Part shown: piece after piece, positions 53,213 through 64,000 of the stretch
Position numbering within the stretch: the first letter of the stretch is position 1
Layout of the letters: the number at the start of each line of letters is the position of its first letter
From: Diploptera punctata
Lineage: Eukaryota > Arthropoda > Insecta > Blattodea > Blaberidae
DNA: 64,000 nucleotides
Reading direction: 5' to 3'
NCBI GenBank assembly: GCA_030220185.1
Contig: JASPKZ010007294.1
Location: 1,066,001-1,130,000, forward strand
Translations under genes and position numbers: made by a program
Notes under the pieces: generated by a model
Databases searched by the model: none
Told to the model about the DNA's origin: nothing
Seen by the model: the letters and a program-made list of their open reading frames with translations, nothing else

Positions 53213-54293
53213 ACTATTTAACTCATGCCCCAAATGGGAGTCAATGACCAATCACGTTACAATGATTTTTGACTTACAACCAATCACAGTCGTGTTTCAC
53301 CTCGCTCTTTATCGATTTCTCTTTATCAGCTCCTGCTTTTGTGATGAAGAAAGCTCCTCCTTTTTAATGTTCTGAACAGGTCAAAGCATTATTTTTCTCC
53401 AACAAATACAGTGAATATAGATTTAGATTTAGATTTATTTATTTAGCCTGGTGGAGTTAAGGCCATATGTGGCCTTCTCTTCCACTCACCAGGGCAAACA
53501 TATATTACATCAGAATATAACAATCACAATTAACTCTAATATTAAATACTAAATAAAAATTTGATCAAAAAGATACTATCTATTATATTACGATCTATAA
53601 TGCAACTAGTTAATGTTAGTTAATATTAAGGCTAAAACTAATAATAAAGTGTATACTAGCAAGACATTAAATTGTCCCTGTCTAATGTTTATAAAAAACA
53701 AAGAAAAATAATGAGATATAGAAAACTAATTTTACGTTAGTACAATATTTAAAACAAAACAAAAGAAAATATTTGTTAATCTTAATATTATTTTCATAGA
53801 TGATTAAATTTATTAATTGTTAAAAGAATACTATCAGTGAGGTGTATAAGTTAGTTTGTTATTAAATAATTCTTTGCAAATAATGAAAAGATTTCTTGAT
53901 TTTACTGAGTTCTTTACTAAAAAAATAAATGAATAACCCGTAATGTTGATTATGATATATAGTTTGATGTGTTTAATTATTTCTCCACTTGGGTGCACTC
54001 TTACAATATTGCGATCTTATTTGGCAATAAATAAAATGATCAAGATGCAGTGAATGAACATAACCTCACATTTCTGATTTGTTTTCAAACATCGCCGTTT
54101 ACATTAAATATATAAATGTTTTAAAATAACTATAATTAAGCAATGATCTGTGAGTAAACAGCTTAATTTTATTCGTTAAATAGTCCTAACAAATGCCACT
54201 CTTAATTTCCAAATCCTCTAGATAAATTCACTCCTCACTCATGAGTCGTGAATTTATCGATAATCTGGAAATCACTTGTGGCATTACTTATGA
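53213..54293 (-). mobile_element. HPE copy 3, with an internal replacement
   Basis: The minus-strand element ends ACTATTTAACTCATGCCCC at 53213 and its terminal palindrome is at 54185-54293. The order is collinear with copy 1 except between about 53405 and 53955, where unrelated sequence including the GGCC-palindrome repeat replaces part of the body. ATATAG occurs at both edges of that block (near 53414 and 53960), perhaps a target duplication. Confidence 0.68.
53420..53945. repeat. Inserted block with GGCCATATGTGGCC repeat
   Basis: TTTATTTAGCCTGGTGGAGT, then TAAGGCCATATGTGGCCTTC and TCTTCCACTCACCAGGG, match the repeat at 7945-8060. An AT-rich tail of about 400 bp follows and is partly alike at both loci (CTAATATTAAATACTAAAT-type sequence). 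Confidence 0.5.
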
Positions 54294-54660
54294 TAAAGTT
54301 TAAAATATATTTATTTTTTATTTTGTTAATCCTCTTATTCATTGAGTCTTGCAAATTTATTTGCACAATTTTGTATGTATTATTGTACTACAAATTCACG
54401 AAAGAAGTACGTTTAATTCCTTTTAGTAGTCGTGTATGGTATCAATTCAATCGTGATTTTCGCTGATTTCAAATATGACATTGCTTTTTTAGTATTTTTG
54501 AAGACAAAAGGAAAGCTTTTATTACTGTAGATACAGTGAAATGATTCGCGGGGCAAGTAGACACAATCAAACCATGGCTGCGATACACAATAGAGATAGC
54601 ATAAGGGACCATGCCCCAACCGCCAGTAGACAGACTAGTCTATAGTTCCATTCCAATGTA
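54294..54660. other. Spacer, no gene seen
   Basis: AT-rich, then a moderately GC patch near 54540-54650 without motifs. Confidence 0.5.
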
Positions 54661-54666
54661 TAATAC

Positions 54667-54850
54667 TCATCATCATCATCATCATCACTCCAGGGATTAG
54701 GCAATTGCCCGTTCCGACTTCATAATGCATCATCCCAACGTCTTCTAGGTCTTCCAACATCATGTCTTCCTCTTGCTTGATAATTTCTTGCTAACAATGG
54801 ATATATCTCCTTACTCATTCCATCCATATGATCAATCTATTTCTGTCTGA
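54667..54850 (-). mobile_element. LINE-alpha 3' fragment
   Basis: An (ATC)n tail is followed by ACTCCAGGGATTAGGCAATT and GCCCGTTCCGACTTCATA. These are the complement of the LINE-alpha 3' end at 5665-5700. The coding part matches the GRRDVGRPRRRW region up to about codon 600, then stops. It is a strongly 5'-truncated insertion. Confidence 0.88.
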
Positions 54851-55504
54851 AACAAACATATGGCCATTTTTCACAGCAACACGAATATAAATTTGCAACA
54901 TGGCGTGTCAGGTTAAGATGTTTCCATTAATTCGATAACTAATTTTATATTCAGCCATTATTGTATTGATAATTCTACATTTTCGGGCCTACTAGAAACA
55001 GGTGTAAATCTATAACCTGCATTTCGTCTTGAACTTATGAAGGCCCGTTTACACTGTCTTGTTTAGATTCTTTTTTTTTTTACGTTTCTTGTTTTCTAAT
55101 TATTTTCAGACAACATGTCTTTCATTTTCGAGATGGAAATACTTACAAGCTCACAATAAAAAATAAAGTATAGGCCTAATAAAATACGGAAGTGTTTAGA
55201 CTCTCCAATAAACAAAATTTAGGTACCCGATCCCATAGAATATTGTCCATTATATCCTTCCTCGTAATACTGTGTATTACTCATTATCCTTTACAGTCTC
55301 ACTTGCCAGAACACTTTTTTCCCGCCCTATGTTAGTCAAACTGTAGATAATTCAATAAGCGAATTGAAGAATTATAATTTATTAACATAACTCAGCTCTA
55401 ACATAGTCACTATTATTACCGGTACATTAATTAATAATTTATTTCCTTTTTGCATTCAAACTATCATTATTCAATATTTTAAATGAAAATGTATATACTA
55501 CTAC
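54851..55504. other. AT-rich stretch, no gene seen
   Basis: No supported feature. Confidence 0.5.
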
Positions 55505-56470
55505 CTAATACCCGGCGTGCGCTGCTACGCCTAAATAAATGAAAATTAATGTGCTTTTATGTTTAGTTGAATAAGTGGAAGGATAAATAATTATAAATTT
55601 ATATTTTTTAGATACCCCGTGCTGATTACCCGGTGTTGCACGGGAATCTACTTATCCCCATCTTCTTGACATAAATGAGCTAAAATACGAAAATTAACGT
55701 GTTTTATGTTTAGTTAAATAAGTATGAGGAAACATTTATATCGTAATTATTTTTAGATACCCCGTGCTGTTTACCCGGCTTTGTCCGGGAACCTACTCAT
55801 CCCGATCTTCTTGGCATAAATGAGCTGAAAGACAAAAATTAATATACTTCCTATGATTAGTTGAATAAGTAAAATGAAGAATAATTATAAATGTATATCG
55901 TAATTATTTTAAGATTCCCGTGCTGATTACCTGATGTTGCCCGGGAATCTACTTATTTTGACCTTCTTGGCATAAATGAGCTAAAAGACAAAATTCATTA
56001 TTGTGAGTTATCCGTAAAAGAATACCCGCCATGTGCTGCTGTGCTTGCACAGGAATCTACGTACTTGTCTCGATCTTCTTGGCATCAATGAAGGACAAAA
56101 ATGGTTATTGAGAGTTATCCGTAAGAGATAAACATATGTTGTCGCGGACTTTTTTGTAGAGATTTTTGAGATATTAAATTTTATATACATTAATTTTGGG
56201 TATATCGTATGGTTTAGGCAGCGCAAGCCATTTAAGAGATCAAAGAGCTATTTTTTTCATGCTTTCACTACAAAAGGGGATTTTGAAGAGTGTAGGAGTT
56301 GAGTATCACAACTCTTTTATAGCCTATGTTCATACCGAGAATCTCCTGAACATTTTGCAAAAAGCCCCTTCACAATCGGATCAACAGTATGGCCGCGCAT
56401 AAAGTTCGAACAAACAAACAAACCAACAAACGAACAAATAAACAAACATTCATTTTTATATATTAGATGA
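55505..56470 (+). repeat. Dispersed repeat with tandem hairpin units and (AAAC)n tail
   Basis: Three to four tandem units of about 120-155 bp each contain a GATTACCCGGTGTTGCACGG-like hairpin (CCCGG...CCGGG), CTTCTTGGCATAAATGAGCT and GACAAAAATTA. The 3' part has TATGGCCGCGCATAAAGTTC and a run of AAAC-type units (56405-56450), ending TATATTAGATGA. Such tails occur on several insect repeats, but I cannot name this one. No protein is encoded. Confidence 0.6.
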
Positions 56471-57604
56471 CCGATAAATTAATGTATTACTTTTCTGTAT
56501 TTTTACTTGCATTATTTTTGTCATATATATTAGATAGGAGCTATCTACTGTGTCATTAATTTTGCTTTGTTTATATTTTTTAATAGCATTGTACTTAAAT
56601 TTAATTAATATTAATATAAATACTGCTTTTAATTTTGTTAAATTTTCTTTCAGTCGGCCTCTCTAATATTACAAAAATTGTGATTGCTATATTTTAATGT
56701 AACATTTATTTGATCTAAGTTGATTGGAAGTCACATGGCGTTCACTCCAACAGACCACATAAAAAACATATTTGTGTCCGGCTTATTCCAGATCAAGTAA
56801 ATATGAGGTGCCCATATTACTGGAGTTCTGTGATTAGATGGATTCCGATTTACCCGGCTCGTCACAGAACAATAAGAGCAGTTGAAGTAAAATTAAAAAA
56901 AAAAGAGATAAGTATGGAGAAATGATGAAATGAACTTGGCAGAAAAGCGGGATAAATCCGGGAAAGAACCTCCGCTGGCTCCTATTTATTCATCCGCGAA
57001 CAACACATGTAGTGACAAAGATGCCAACTCGGAATGCAGAGATGGAAGGCAAGTGTCTAATCAGTTGCAACACCGAGTCAACGCTAAATAAATAAATGAA
57101 ACAGTGGAAACATTTTGCATTCGACACATTATATGACTAAAAAACATTACATTTGCGGAATTCATATTCACAGAGGAAACTTTTTTGGGAATACATCGTC
57201 GTTTGGATATGGCAACGCCAACTGACACCCGAAAGAGTTTGTTCAGAAGATTGATATTAAGACTCGTATTTGGAAAGTCACGAGATCACTTCCGGGTATA
57301 TACCAGGTGTAACTGAAGATTTTATGTGGCTTTTCTCAGTCGACAAGACAAATACTGTACTGTGTTAAGATTTGATTGCCATACTTTATCATCAGTCGCC
57401 ATTTCATAATAATAAGTATATTTTCCTTAATTTAATCTCTCCTCTTTTCCAAGTCTCCCTGGTCTCTTAGGGACATGGCCTGCCAGGAGATTTTTTAAGT
57501 AAGAGTTATATACACACATTTTTAACTACACAGGGGTGTGATCATCTCAATGCTGACGATACCGAGAAAACATGAACATTCAAGAAACGTCCAAGTGATA
57601 TAAA
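56471..57604. other. Unannotated stretch
   Basis: AT-rich first half, more balanced second half, with no coding frame longer than about 60 codons. No repeat family was recognised. Confidence 0.5.
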
Positions 57605-57785
57605 TGAATATGTTCGGGAACTATTTGTCTCTTAAAGATTCGTTACATTGACTTACAGGTGAAGAAATTACCCTATGAACCTCATGCAGGTAATTTGTTC
57701 CGAGCAGAGGTCAACCTCAGACCTACGTAATCCGAGGTTTACGACGTTATCCCTAGACCTCACGGGTGGAACATTTCGTAATTCA
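57605..57785 (-). mobile_element. Decayed SINE-B-like copy
   Basis: On the minus strand: CACCCGTGAGGTCTAGGG, ACGTCGTAAACCTCGGATTA, CTGAGGTTGACCTCTGCTCG, ATTTCTTCACCTGTAAGTC and AATAGTTCCCGAACATATTC. The order fits the SINE-B head and core, but the B-box is destroyed. Confidence 0.5.
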
Positions 57786-57944
57786 ATAAATTTCATATCA
57801 GTTGTATTTGTTGAATAAGTCGTTATATTCGGATACATCCAGCTCTTTGCTTCAGTTTGTTTAATAAAATGAATTTAAGGAATGCTGGATATTAGCCATA
57901 GAGTGCCCGAGTCTGGTAACGGGGGTGCCATCTTAAACTGCCAG
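57786..57944. other. Spacer
   Basis: No supported feature. Confidence 0.5.
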
Positions 57945-58200
57945 AGATGTTGATTTTCTGTCAGGAGTATCTCCCTTAGCCTTTGTGAATGCCTTCATTC
58001 CGCAAGGCAGCGGTTCCACTCCAAATCATCCCAGAACTGGCTGATATGTCTCTTCCGCTGCTGTCACCGTACCGAAGGACACTTCTTCGTCGAATCCACC
58101 GTTGAGGTCTTCGACGTAACTATCAGTCGGAGTCATGTTTTTTAACTAGGTGTTAATCCTCCCATTCACCTTTTTTCAACCTGGCTTGGGGCAGACTTTA
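57945..58200 (-). mobile_element. LINE 5' leader fragment
   Basis: ACCGTTGAGGTCTTCGACGT, AACTATCAGTCGGAGTCATG, TTTTTTAACTAGGTG and TTAATCCTCCC match 17560-17690, the antisense 5' leader of the LINE with the isolated endonuclease. Only leader sequence is present, which is unusual because LINE copies normally keep the 3' end. Confidence 0.7.
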
Positions 58201-58519
58201 GCAGGTTTCGTACATAATAATCTTGACAACATTAGGACAACGATATAAATTTTGAAGTAATTTGTTAATTAGCTTTCTCTATTCTCATGTTACATTTTAT
58301 TCCTCATTGAATTGAATATTCGACTTAGGATCCCATTATCGAGTAGTTTTAGCTAATTTTCTTCTCTTACTACCGGCTATCAAGTTACATTGCAGAGAGT
58401 CACATTTTTTCATGATACACATGTATAAAGTAAAGTGATCGCACTACAAGCCTTTGGGTGGTAGGAGGTTAAGGTCCAGAGCTTCTTAAACAATCACATG
58501 AGATGTCAGACGGATTATT
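58201..58519. other. Spacer
   Basis: AT-rich with no supported feature. Confidence 0.5.
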
Positions 58520-58690
58520 TGCCATGCGTCACGACCGCCTTTATCCTCAGAATATAGTTTGGTACTCATTTAATTATAGGCAGAGTCCACCACATGATCA
58601 TGATGCTGCCAGAAGTATGATGCCTGTTTACAAATTCTGTTCCCACCGGGACTCAAACTCTGGACCTTTCGTAATATATGATGATTTTTT
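58520..58690 (-). mobile_element. Possible SINE-C relative
   Basis: On the minus strand there is a B-box-like AGAGTTTGAGTCCCGGTGG, then CTTCTGGCAGCATCATG and GGTGGACTCTGCC, then AAATGAGTACC. The last block and its distance from the B-box resemble SINE-C at 35546-35725. Confidence 0.4.
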
Positions 58691-58919
58691 CTTTTTTTGT
58701 GAACTAGATTTGAATTTTTTTATCCCTGGGATGTAAGAGAAGCTAAATTGCACATCACATACAATTTTTGGTATTGCCTGTGATTCACCATGGTGCAGGA
58801 TAATACATTGAATTTATTTTGATGTAAAAACGTGACAAAAGTAGACTAATTAAACGCTCTTGAATTTATTTTACATGGGATTATCTTAAAGAAAAGATAG
58901 TCCTGTTTCTACATCGTAA

Positions 58920-59330
58920 CTACATTTATAGGTACTATTATATGTCCCACGCAGCTAGGACCTTACAGTGACCACTACCTGACGGGAGAGGAATTTAAAC
59001 TTTGGATTACACATGTACGTTTTTGACTATGTAAGGTCATGAACGGCATCACGGAATAAGATATCAGCTCAATTCAGCGTCAACACAATTTTAAAACGAG
59101 ACACACCCACACATTTATCAAGTAGAATAAGTAATGATGGTAATGATGACCAAATTATGTTCGGGGACCGTTTGGGCCATACGTGTTCTGGCATTTGTCT
59201 TACATATGAAGAAAAACATCGAAAAAATCACCATCAAATTTTGCCCCGACCGGGGATCGAATTCAGGGCCGGTGCGTACAAGGCAATGATGTTCACCGAG
59301 ACCACAACGGTAGACAAGGTATAGTTTAAC
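58920..59330 (-). mobile_element. SINE-B with 3' module T1 (minus strand)
   Basis: From 59330 downward: CTACCGTTGTGGTCTCGGTG, the B-box-like GAATTCGATCCCCGGTC, AAAATTTGATGGTGATTTTT, ATGTAAGACAAATGCCAGAA, GGTCCCCGAACATAATTTGG, then T1 with TTGAGCTGATATCTTATTCC, CCTCTCCCGTCAGGTAGTGG and TAAGGTCCTAGCTGCGTGGG. It is the second example of the full head-core-T1 order. Confidence 0.72.
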
Positions 59331-59574
59331 GAAGTGAAAATTCGTTATGTTCAATATTTATGAAATCAGATTCAAGAAAATTGTCGCGAAATCTCCACCG
59401 AAGTAGACTTTTTACACAGAATTATCATAATCACGAATTAGCTATCCTCTCCAACTTCAAAACATCTTTAGAGCTTGGATATCAATAAAATAGTTTTACT
59501 TAACCTATTATCCAGAAATGAAACTATTCTTTGATTTATAAGTATAAATGCATGTGCCATATACATTTCATTTT
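59331..59574. other. Spacer
   Basis: No supported feature. Confidence 0.5.
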
Positions 59575-59716
59575 GTACTGCGCCGTAGAGGAGCTGTTTA
59601 TCGCATAATATCTTGTTGCACACGTTGATATAAGTTTTTGATATATGTGGATACGAGGCCAGCAGCCAGCATGTAGGCAAAGTGCCGTGTCTGGATCTGA
59701 GGCGCCATGGAGTTTT

Positions 59717-59718
<2 letters not shown>
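59575..59718 (+). mobile_element. SINE-A with internal deletion
   Basis: The head CTGCGCCGTAGAGGAGCTGT is joined to the 3' part (TGTGGATACGAGGCCAGCAG, GCCATGGAGTTTTTAAA). The central CACCCAGCATCGTGA region is absent. The 3' end passes straight into a TA array. Confidence 0.65.

Positions 59719-59750
<32 letters not shown>
59719..59750. repeat. (TA)n tail of SINE-A
   Basis: About 16 TA units directly follow the SINE-A 3' end, as also seen for the minus-strand SINE-A at 36400. Confidence 0.93.
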
Positions 59751-59756
<6 letters not shown>

Positions 59757-59849
59757 CAGTTTTCATATCTACCTATACCCAATTAATATACTATGATTCT
59801 CCTTTTCATTTCTCTGTAATTCCAATCTCTATCGTCTAATCCTTTTTCC

Positions 59850-60055
59850 CTGCAGGCTGTTATTTTTGGCACTGAGGTGCTTACTCATCCGTAGAGGCCT
59901 TTCATGTTCCTGTGTGGTCTATAATGTAGGTGTGTAATCAAAAATTTAATATCCTCTCCCGGTAGTTCGTGTCCCTATGAGATTCGGGTGACGTGGGGAA
60001 TGTAAATTTATCTATAAAGGTATATGAAAAACTAAGGAAATGAAAGAAGGTAGAT
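59850..60055 (+). mobile_element. SINE-B 3' module T1, alone
   Basis: It has CACTGAGGTGCTTACTCATC, TTTCATGTTCCTGTGTGG, CCTCTCCCGGTAGTTCGTG, AATTTATCTATAAAGG and a GAAATGAAAGAAGG end, alike 41036-41262. The head and core are missing, so it is 5'-truncated or the module is itself a 3' end shared with a LINE. Confidence 0.65.
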
Positions 60056-60287
60056 ACATATAGAATAATTATATACTCTAAGTGTAGTGTAGGACTAGGC
60101 TTAATAAAAGCCTGAGGACATTATATCAAGTATAATGGGAGATCAGTTGTCTCTGCCAACGAACCTCTAAAAAGTATGGGATTGGCGTGGGTGGAGTGCC
60201 TGGCGACTACTTAGGCTAGACAAAAAGGCGCTCGCATGTAGTTTGACAACTACAGTCCAGTCTCCTAGAAGCGTTTATGTTTTGCAG
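60056..60287. other. Spacer, possibly left flank of a DNA transposon
   Basis: No motif was recognised. It lies just upstream of the transposase-like start codon at 60289. Confidence 0.4.
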
Positions 60288-60620
<333 letters not shown>

Positions 60621-63412
60621 ACATGCATGGTGTAAATGAATTATACCGCACACATTTAACGACGTATAAAGTGGTATTATATAAGCATTTTGAGATAATG
60701 AAATAATGGTATACGAATAAAAATGTCCAAATTATGATTCAATTTGTAAAACGGGTTGGCACGCCATTGATTATTTCAAATTAAAATGAAAATAATATCA
60801 TAGAGAGACTGTAAACTTCAAAACGGCATGCGCTAACACACACACACACACACACGCACACACACACGCACACATGCTTGGTGTAAATGAATTATACCGC
60901 ACACATTTAACGACGTATAAAGGGGTATTATATAAGCATTTTGAGATAATGAAATAATGGTCTACGAATAAAAATGTCCAAATTATGATTCAATTTGTAA
61001 ACGGGTTGGCACGCCACTGATTATTTCAAATTAAAATGGAAATAATATCATAGAGAGACTGTAAACTTCAAAACGGCATGTGCTAACACACACGCACACA
61101 CACGCACACACACACGACGCACACATGCATGGTGTAAATGAATTATACCGCACACATTTAACGACGTATAAAGTGGTATTATATAAGCATTTTGAGATAA
61201 TGAAATAATGGTCTACGAATAAAAATGTCCAAATTATGATTCAATTTGTAAAACGGGTTGGCACGCCATTGATTATTTCAAATTAAAATGAAAATAATAT
61301 CATAGAGAGACTGTAAACTTCAAAACGGCATGTGCTAACACACACGCACACACACGCACACACACACGCACACACACGCACACACACACGCACACATGCA
61401 TGGTGTAAATGAATTATACCGCACACATTTAACGACGTATAAAGTGGTATTATATAAGCATTTTGAGATAATGAAATAATGGTATACGAATAAAAATGTC
61501 CAAATTATGATTCAATTTGTAAAACGGGTTGGCACGCCATTGATTATTTCAAATTAAAATGAAAATAATATCATAGAGAGACTGTAAACTTCAAAACGGC
61601 ATGCGCTAACACACACACACACACACACGCACACACACACGCACACATGCTTGGTGTAAATGAATTATACCGCACACATTTAACGACGTATAAAGGGGTA
61701 TTATATAAGCATTTTGAGATAATGAAATAATGGTCTACGAATAAAAATGTCCAAATTATGATTCAATTTGTAAAACGGGTTGGCACGCCACTGATTATTT
61801 CAAATTAAAATGGAAATAATATCATAGAGAGACTGTAAACTTCAAAACGGCATGTGCTAACACACACGCACACACACGCACACACACACGCACACATGCA
61901 TGGTGTAAATGAATTATACCGCACACATTTAACGACGTATAAAGTGGTATTATATAAGCATTTTGAGATAATGAAATAATGGTCTACGAATAAAAATGTC
62001 CAAATTATGATTCAATTTGTAAAACGGGTTGGCACGCCATTGATTATTTCAAATTAAAATGAAAATAATATCATAGAGAGACTGTAAACTTCAAAACGGC
62101 ATGTGCTAACACACACGCACACACACGCACACACACACGCACACACACACGCACCCACACACGCACACATGCATGGTGTAAATGAATTATACCGCACACA
62201 TTTAACGACGTATAAAGGGGTATTATATAAGCATTTTGAGATAATGAAATAATGGTCTACGAATAAAAATGTCCAAATTATGATTCAATTTGTAAAACGA
62301 GTTGGCACGCCATTGATTATTTCAAATTAAAATGAAAATAATATCATAGAGAGACTGTAAACTTCAAAACGGCATGTGCTAACACACACACACACACACG
62401 CACACACACACGCACACACACGCACACACGCACACACACACGCACACACACACACACACGCACACATGCATGGTGTAAATGAATTATACCGCACACATTT
62501 ACCGACGTATAAAGTGGTATTATATAAGCATTTTGAGATAATGAAATAATGGTCTACGAATAAAAATGTCCAAATTATGATTCAATTTGTAAAACGGGTT
62601 GGCACGCCATTGATTATTTCAAATTAAAATGGAAATAATATCATAGAGAGACTGTAAACTTCAAAACGGCATGTGCTAACACACACGCACACACACGCAC
62701 ACGCACACACACACGCACACATGCTTGGTGTAAATGAATTATACCGCACATATTTAACGACGTATAAAGGGGTATTATATAAGCATTTTGAGATAATGAA
62801 ATAATGGTCTACGAATAAAAATGTCCAAATTTTGATTCAATTTGTAAAACGGGTTGGCACGCCATTGATTATTTCAAATTAAAATGAAAATAATATCATA
62901 GAGAGACTGTAAACTTCAAAACGGCATGTGCTAACACACACGCACACACACGCACACACACACGCACACATGCATGGTGTAAATGAATTATACCGCACAT
63001 ATTTAACGACGTATAAAGGGGTATTATATAAGCATTTTGAGATAATGAAATAATGGTCTACGAATAAAAATGTCCAAATTTTGATTCAATTTGTAAAACG
63101 GGTTGGCACGCCATTGATTATTTCAAATTAAAATGAAAATAATATCATAGAGAGACTGTAAACTTCAAAACGGCATGTGCTAACACACACGCACACACAC
63201 GCACACACACACGCACACATGCATGGTGTAAATGAATTATACCGCACATATTTAACGACGTATAAAGGGGTATTATATAAGCATTTTGAGATAATGAAAT
63301 AATGGTCTACGAATAAAAATGTCCAAATTATGATTCAATTTGTAAAACGGGTTGGCACGCCATTGATTATTTCAAATTAAAATGAAAATAATATGATAGA
63401 GAGACGGTAAAC
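60621..63412 (+). repeat. Satellite of 11 units, each with an internal CA/CGCA tract
   Basis: Units start at GCATGGTGTAAATGAATTAT or GCTTGG...: 60625, 60876, 61127, 61398, 61649, 61898, 62171, then about 62468, 62724, 62972 and 63222. Each has a constant part of about 190 bp (…TTTAACGACGTATAAAG, GCATTTTGAGATAATGAAAT, AAACGGGTTGGCACGCCA, AACGGCATGTGCTAAC) and a variable CA/CGCA tract. Units 1-3 and 4-6 form a 773-bp higher-order duplication. The array ends at 63412 in a partial unit. Confidence 0.95.
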
Positions 63413-64000
63413 TTCAACAAGTATGGGCCTTTAACTCAGTGGTTATAGCAGTCTTAAAACCGACGCAAATATAAGATTGATGCATCACGTTAGAAACTAC
63501 CTACAGTATGTGTACACTTTATTTCCTTTCTTCCTTTATTACGTACGTACTGTAAATTTGTTACGTACATAGATTTACTTCTGGTTTAATTGTTTATTCG
63601 TTATTTTACAGAATACGGTATTGTAACGTACAGAGTTACAAAACTATCTACGTACGTATTGTACAGGCAATTGTTTGAAAAGTTGTAATAATAATACACA
63701 TATTGTAAAGTACAATTGGTTTCGCAAATAAAATGTGTAATTTTACCGTACAGTACTTATGCACTTAGATAATGATAGTGAAATGATCACAAGAGTAATA
63801 ACATGAAGAGATACTGTGTATGTTCACATGCCATACATAATGTTATTGGGAAATAAAAAAACAATACATTTGTGTAAACCAGAAAAGAGTAAAGCACCTG
63901 CTGACTGATTAGAAGAAATTGTTCAAATTGACCACCTCCATTCTCACGACACAGAAGACATTGCCGACTAAAGGATTATCGTACCCCGTTCAAGATACCA
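63413..64000. other. Right-edge stretch, no gene seen
   Basis: TTTAACTCAGTGGTTATAGC at about 63430 resembles a tRNA A-box, but no B-box follows at the right distance. The rest is AT-rich with repeated ACGTACGTA-type short runs near 63540-63655. Confidence 0.45.

Overview
The window looks like repeat-dense, AT-rich intergenic DNA from an insect nuclear genome. A cockroach or other polyneopteran is my best guess, because the commonest LINE here resembles one that is very abundant in cockroach genomes; this is recognition, not a search. I found no intact host gene, no rRNA, no functional tRNA and nothing bacterial. The readable content is non-LTR retrotransposons (LINEs), tRNA-derived SINEs, one LTR retrotransposon, two mariner-type elements, a foldback-capped DNA element, a Penelope-like relic, two transposase N-terminal relics, one decayed spliced gene, two satellite arrays and many microsatellites.

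Working family names used below: LINE-alpha (GAT-tailed; nearly intact at 2455-5716), LINE-beta (AAGT-tailed; eight or nine copies), LINE-gamma (ATC-tailed; four copies), LINE-delta (TTA- or TA-tailed), SINE-A (body with CACCCAGYATCGTGA), SINE-B (tRNA head plus core, with exchangeable 3' modules T1 or T2), SINE-C (body with AAATGAGTAYCAGA), and HPE (hairpin-capped element; three copies).

Layout. 0-10 kb: LINE-beta scrap, SINE-C, deleted mariner with TIRs and TA duplication, complete LINE-alpha with an 8-bp target duplication inserted in the tail of an opposite-strand LINE, SINE-A, HPE copy 1. 10-21.6 kb: SINE-A, LINE-beta copies, Penelope-like relic, a LINE-delta structure that looks 5'-inverted, and an internally deleted LINE-beta that a full-length mariner has split. 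21.6-32 kb: AT-rich desert, then a stack of minus-strand LINE relics, then HPE copy 2 split by a 2.55-kb LINE-beta with a 16-bp target duplication. 32-41.7 kb: SINE-B and SINE-A copies, a transposase relic, compound CA/TA arrays next to retroelement 3' ends, and a 1.9-kb dimeric satellite. 41.7-50.6 kb: LINE-gamma split by a 6.57-kb gag-only LTR retrotransposon. 50.6-60 kb: more LINE-gamma, a two-exon pseudogene, HPE copy 3, a repeat with tandem hairpins, and SINEs. 60.3-63.4 kb: a transposase relic passing into CA repeats and an 11-unit satellite with a 773-bp higher-order duplication.

The elements can be ordered by nesting: HPE before LINE-beta, LINE-beta before mariner, LINE-gamma before the LTR element, and the TTA-tailed LINE before LINE-alpha. 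The LTR element has nearly identical LTRs but a broken gag and no pol, so it was probably mobilised by another element's proteins. No wholly new biological system is demonstrated. The best candidates for novelty are the modular SINE-B, the hairpin-capped element, the gag-only LTR element and the microsatellite tails shared by a SINE and a LINE.
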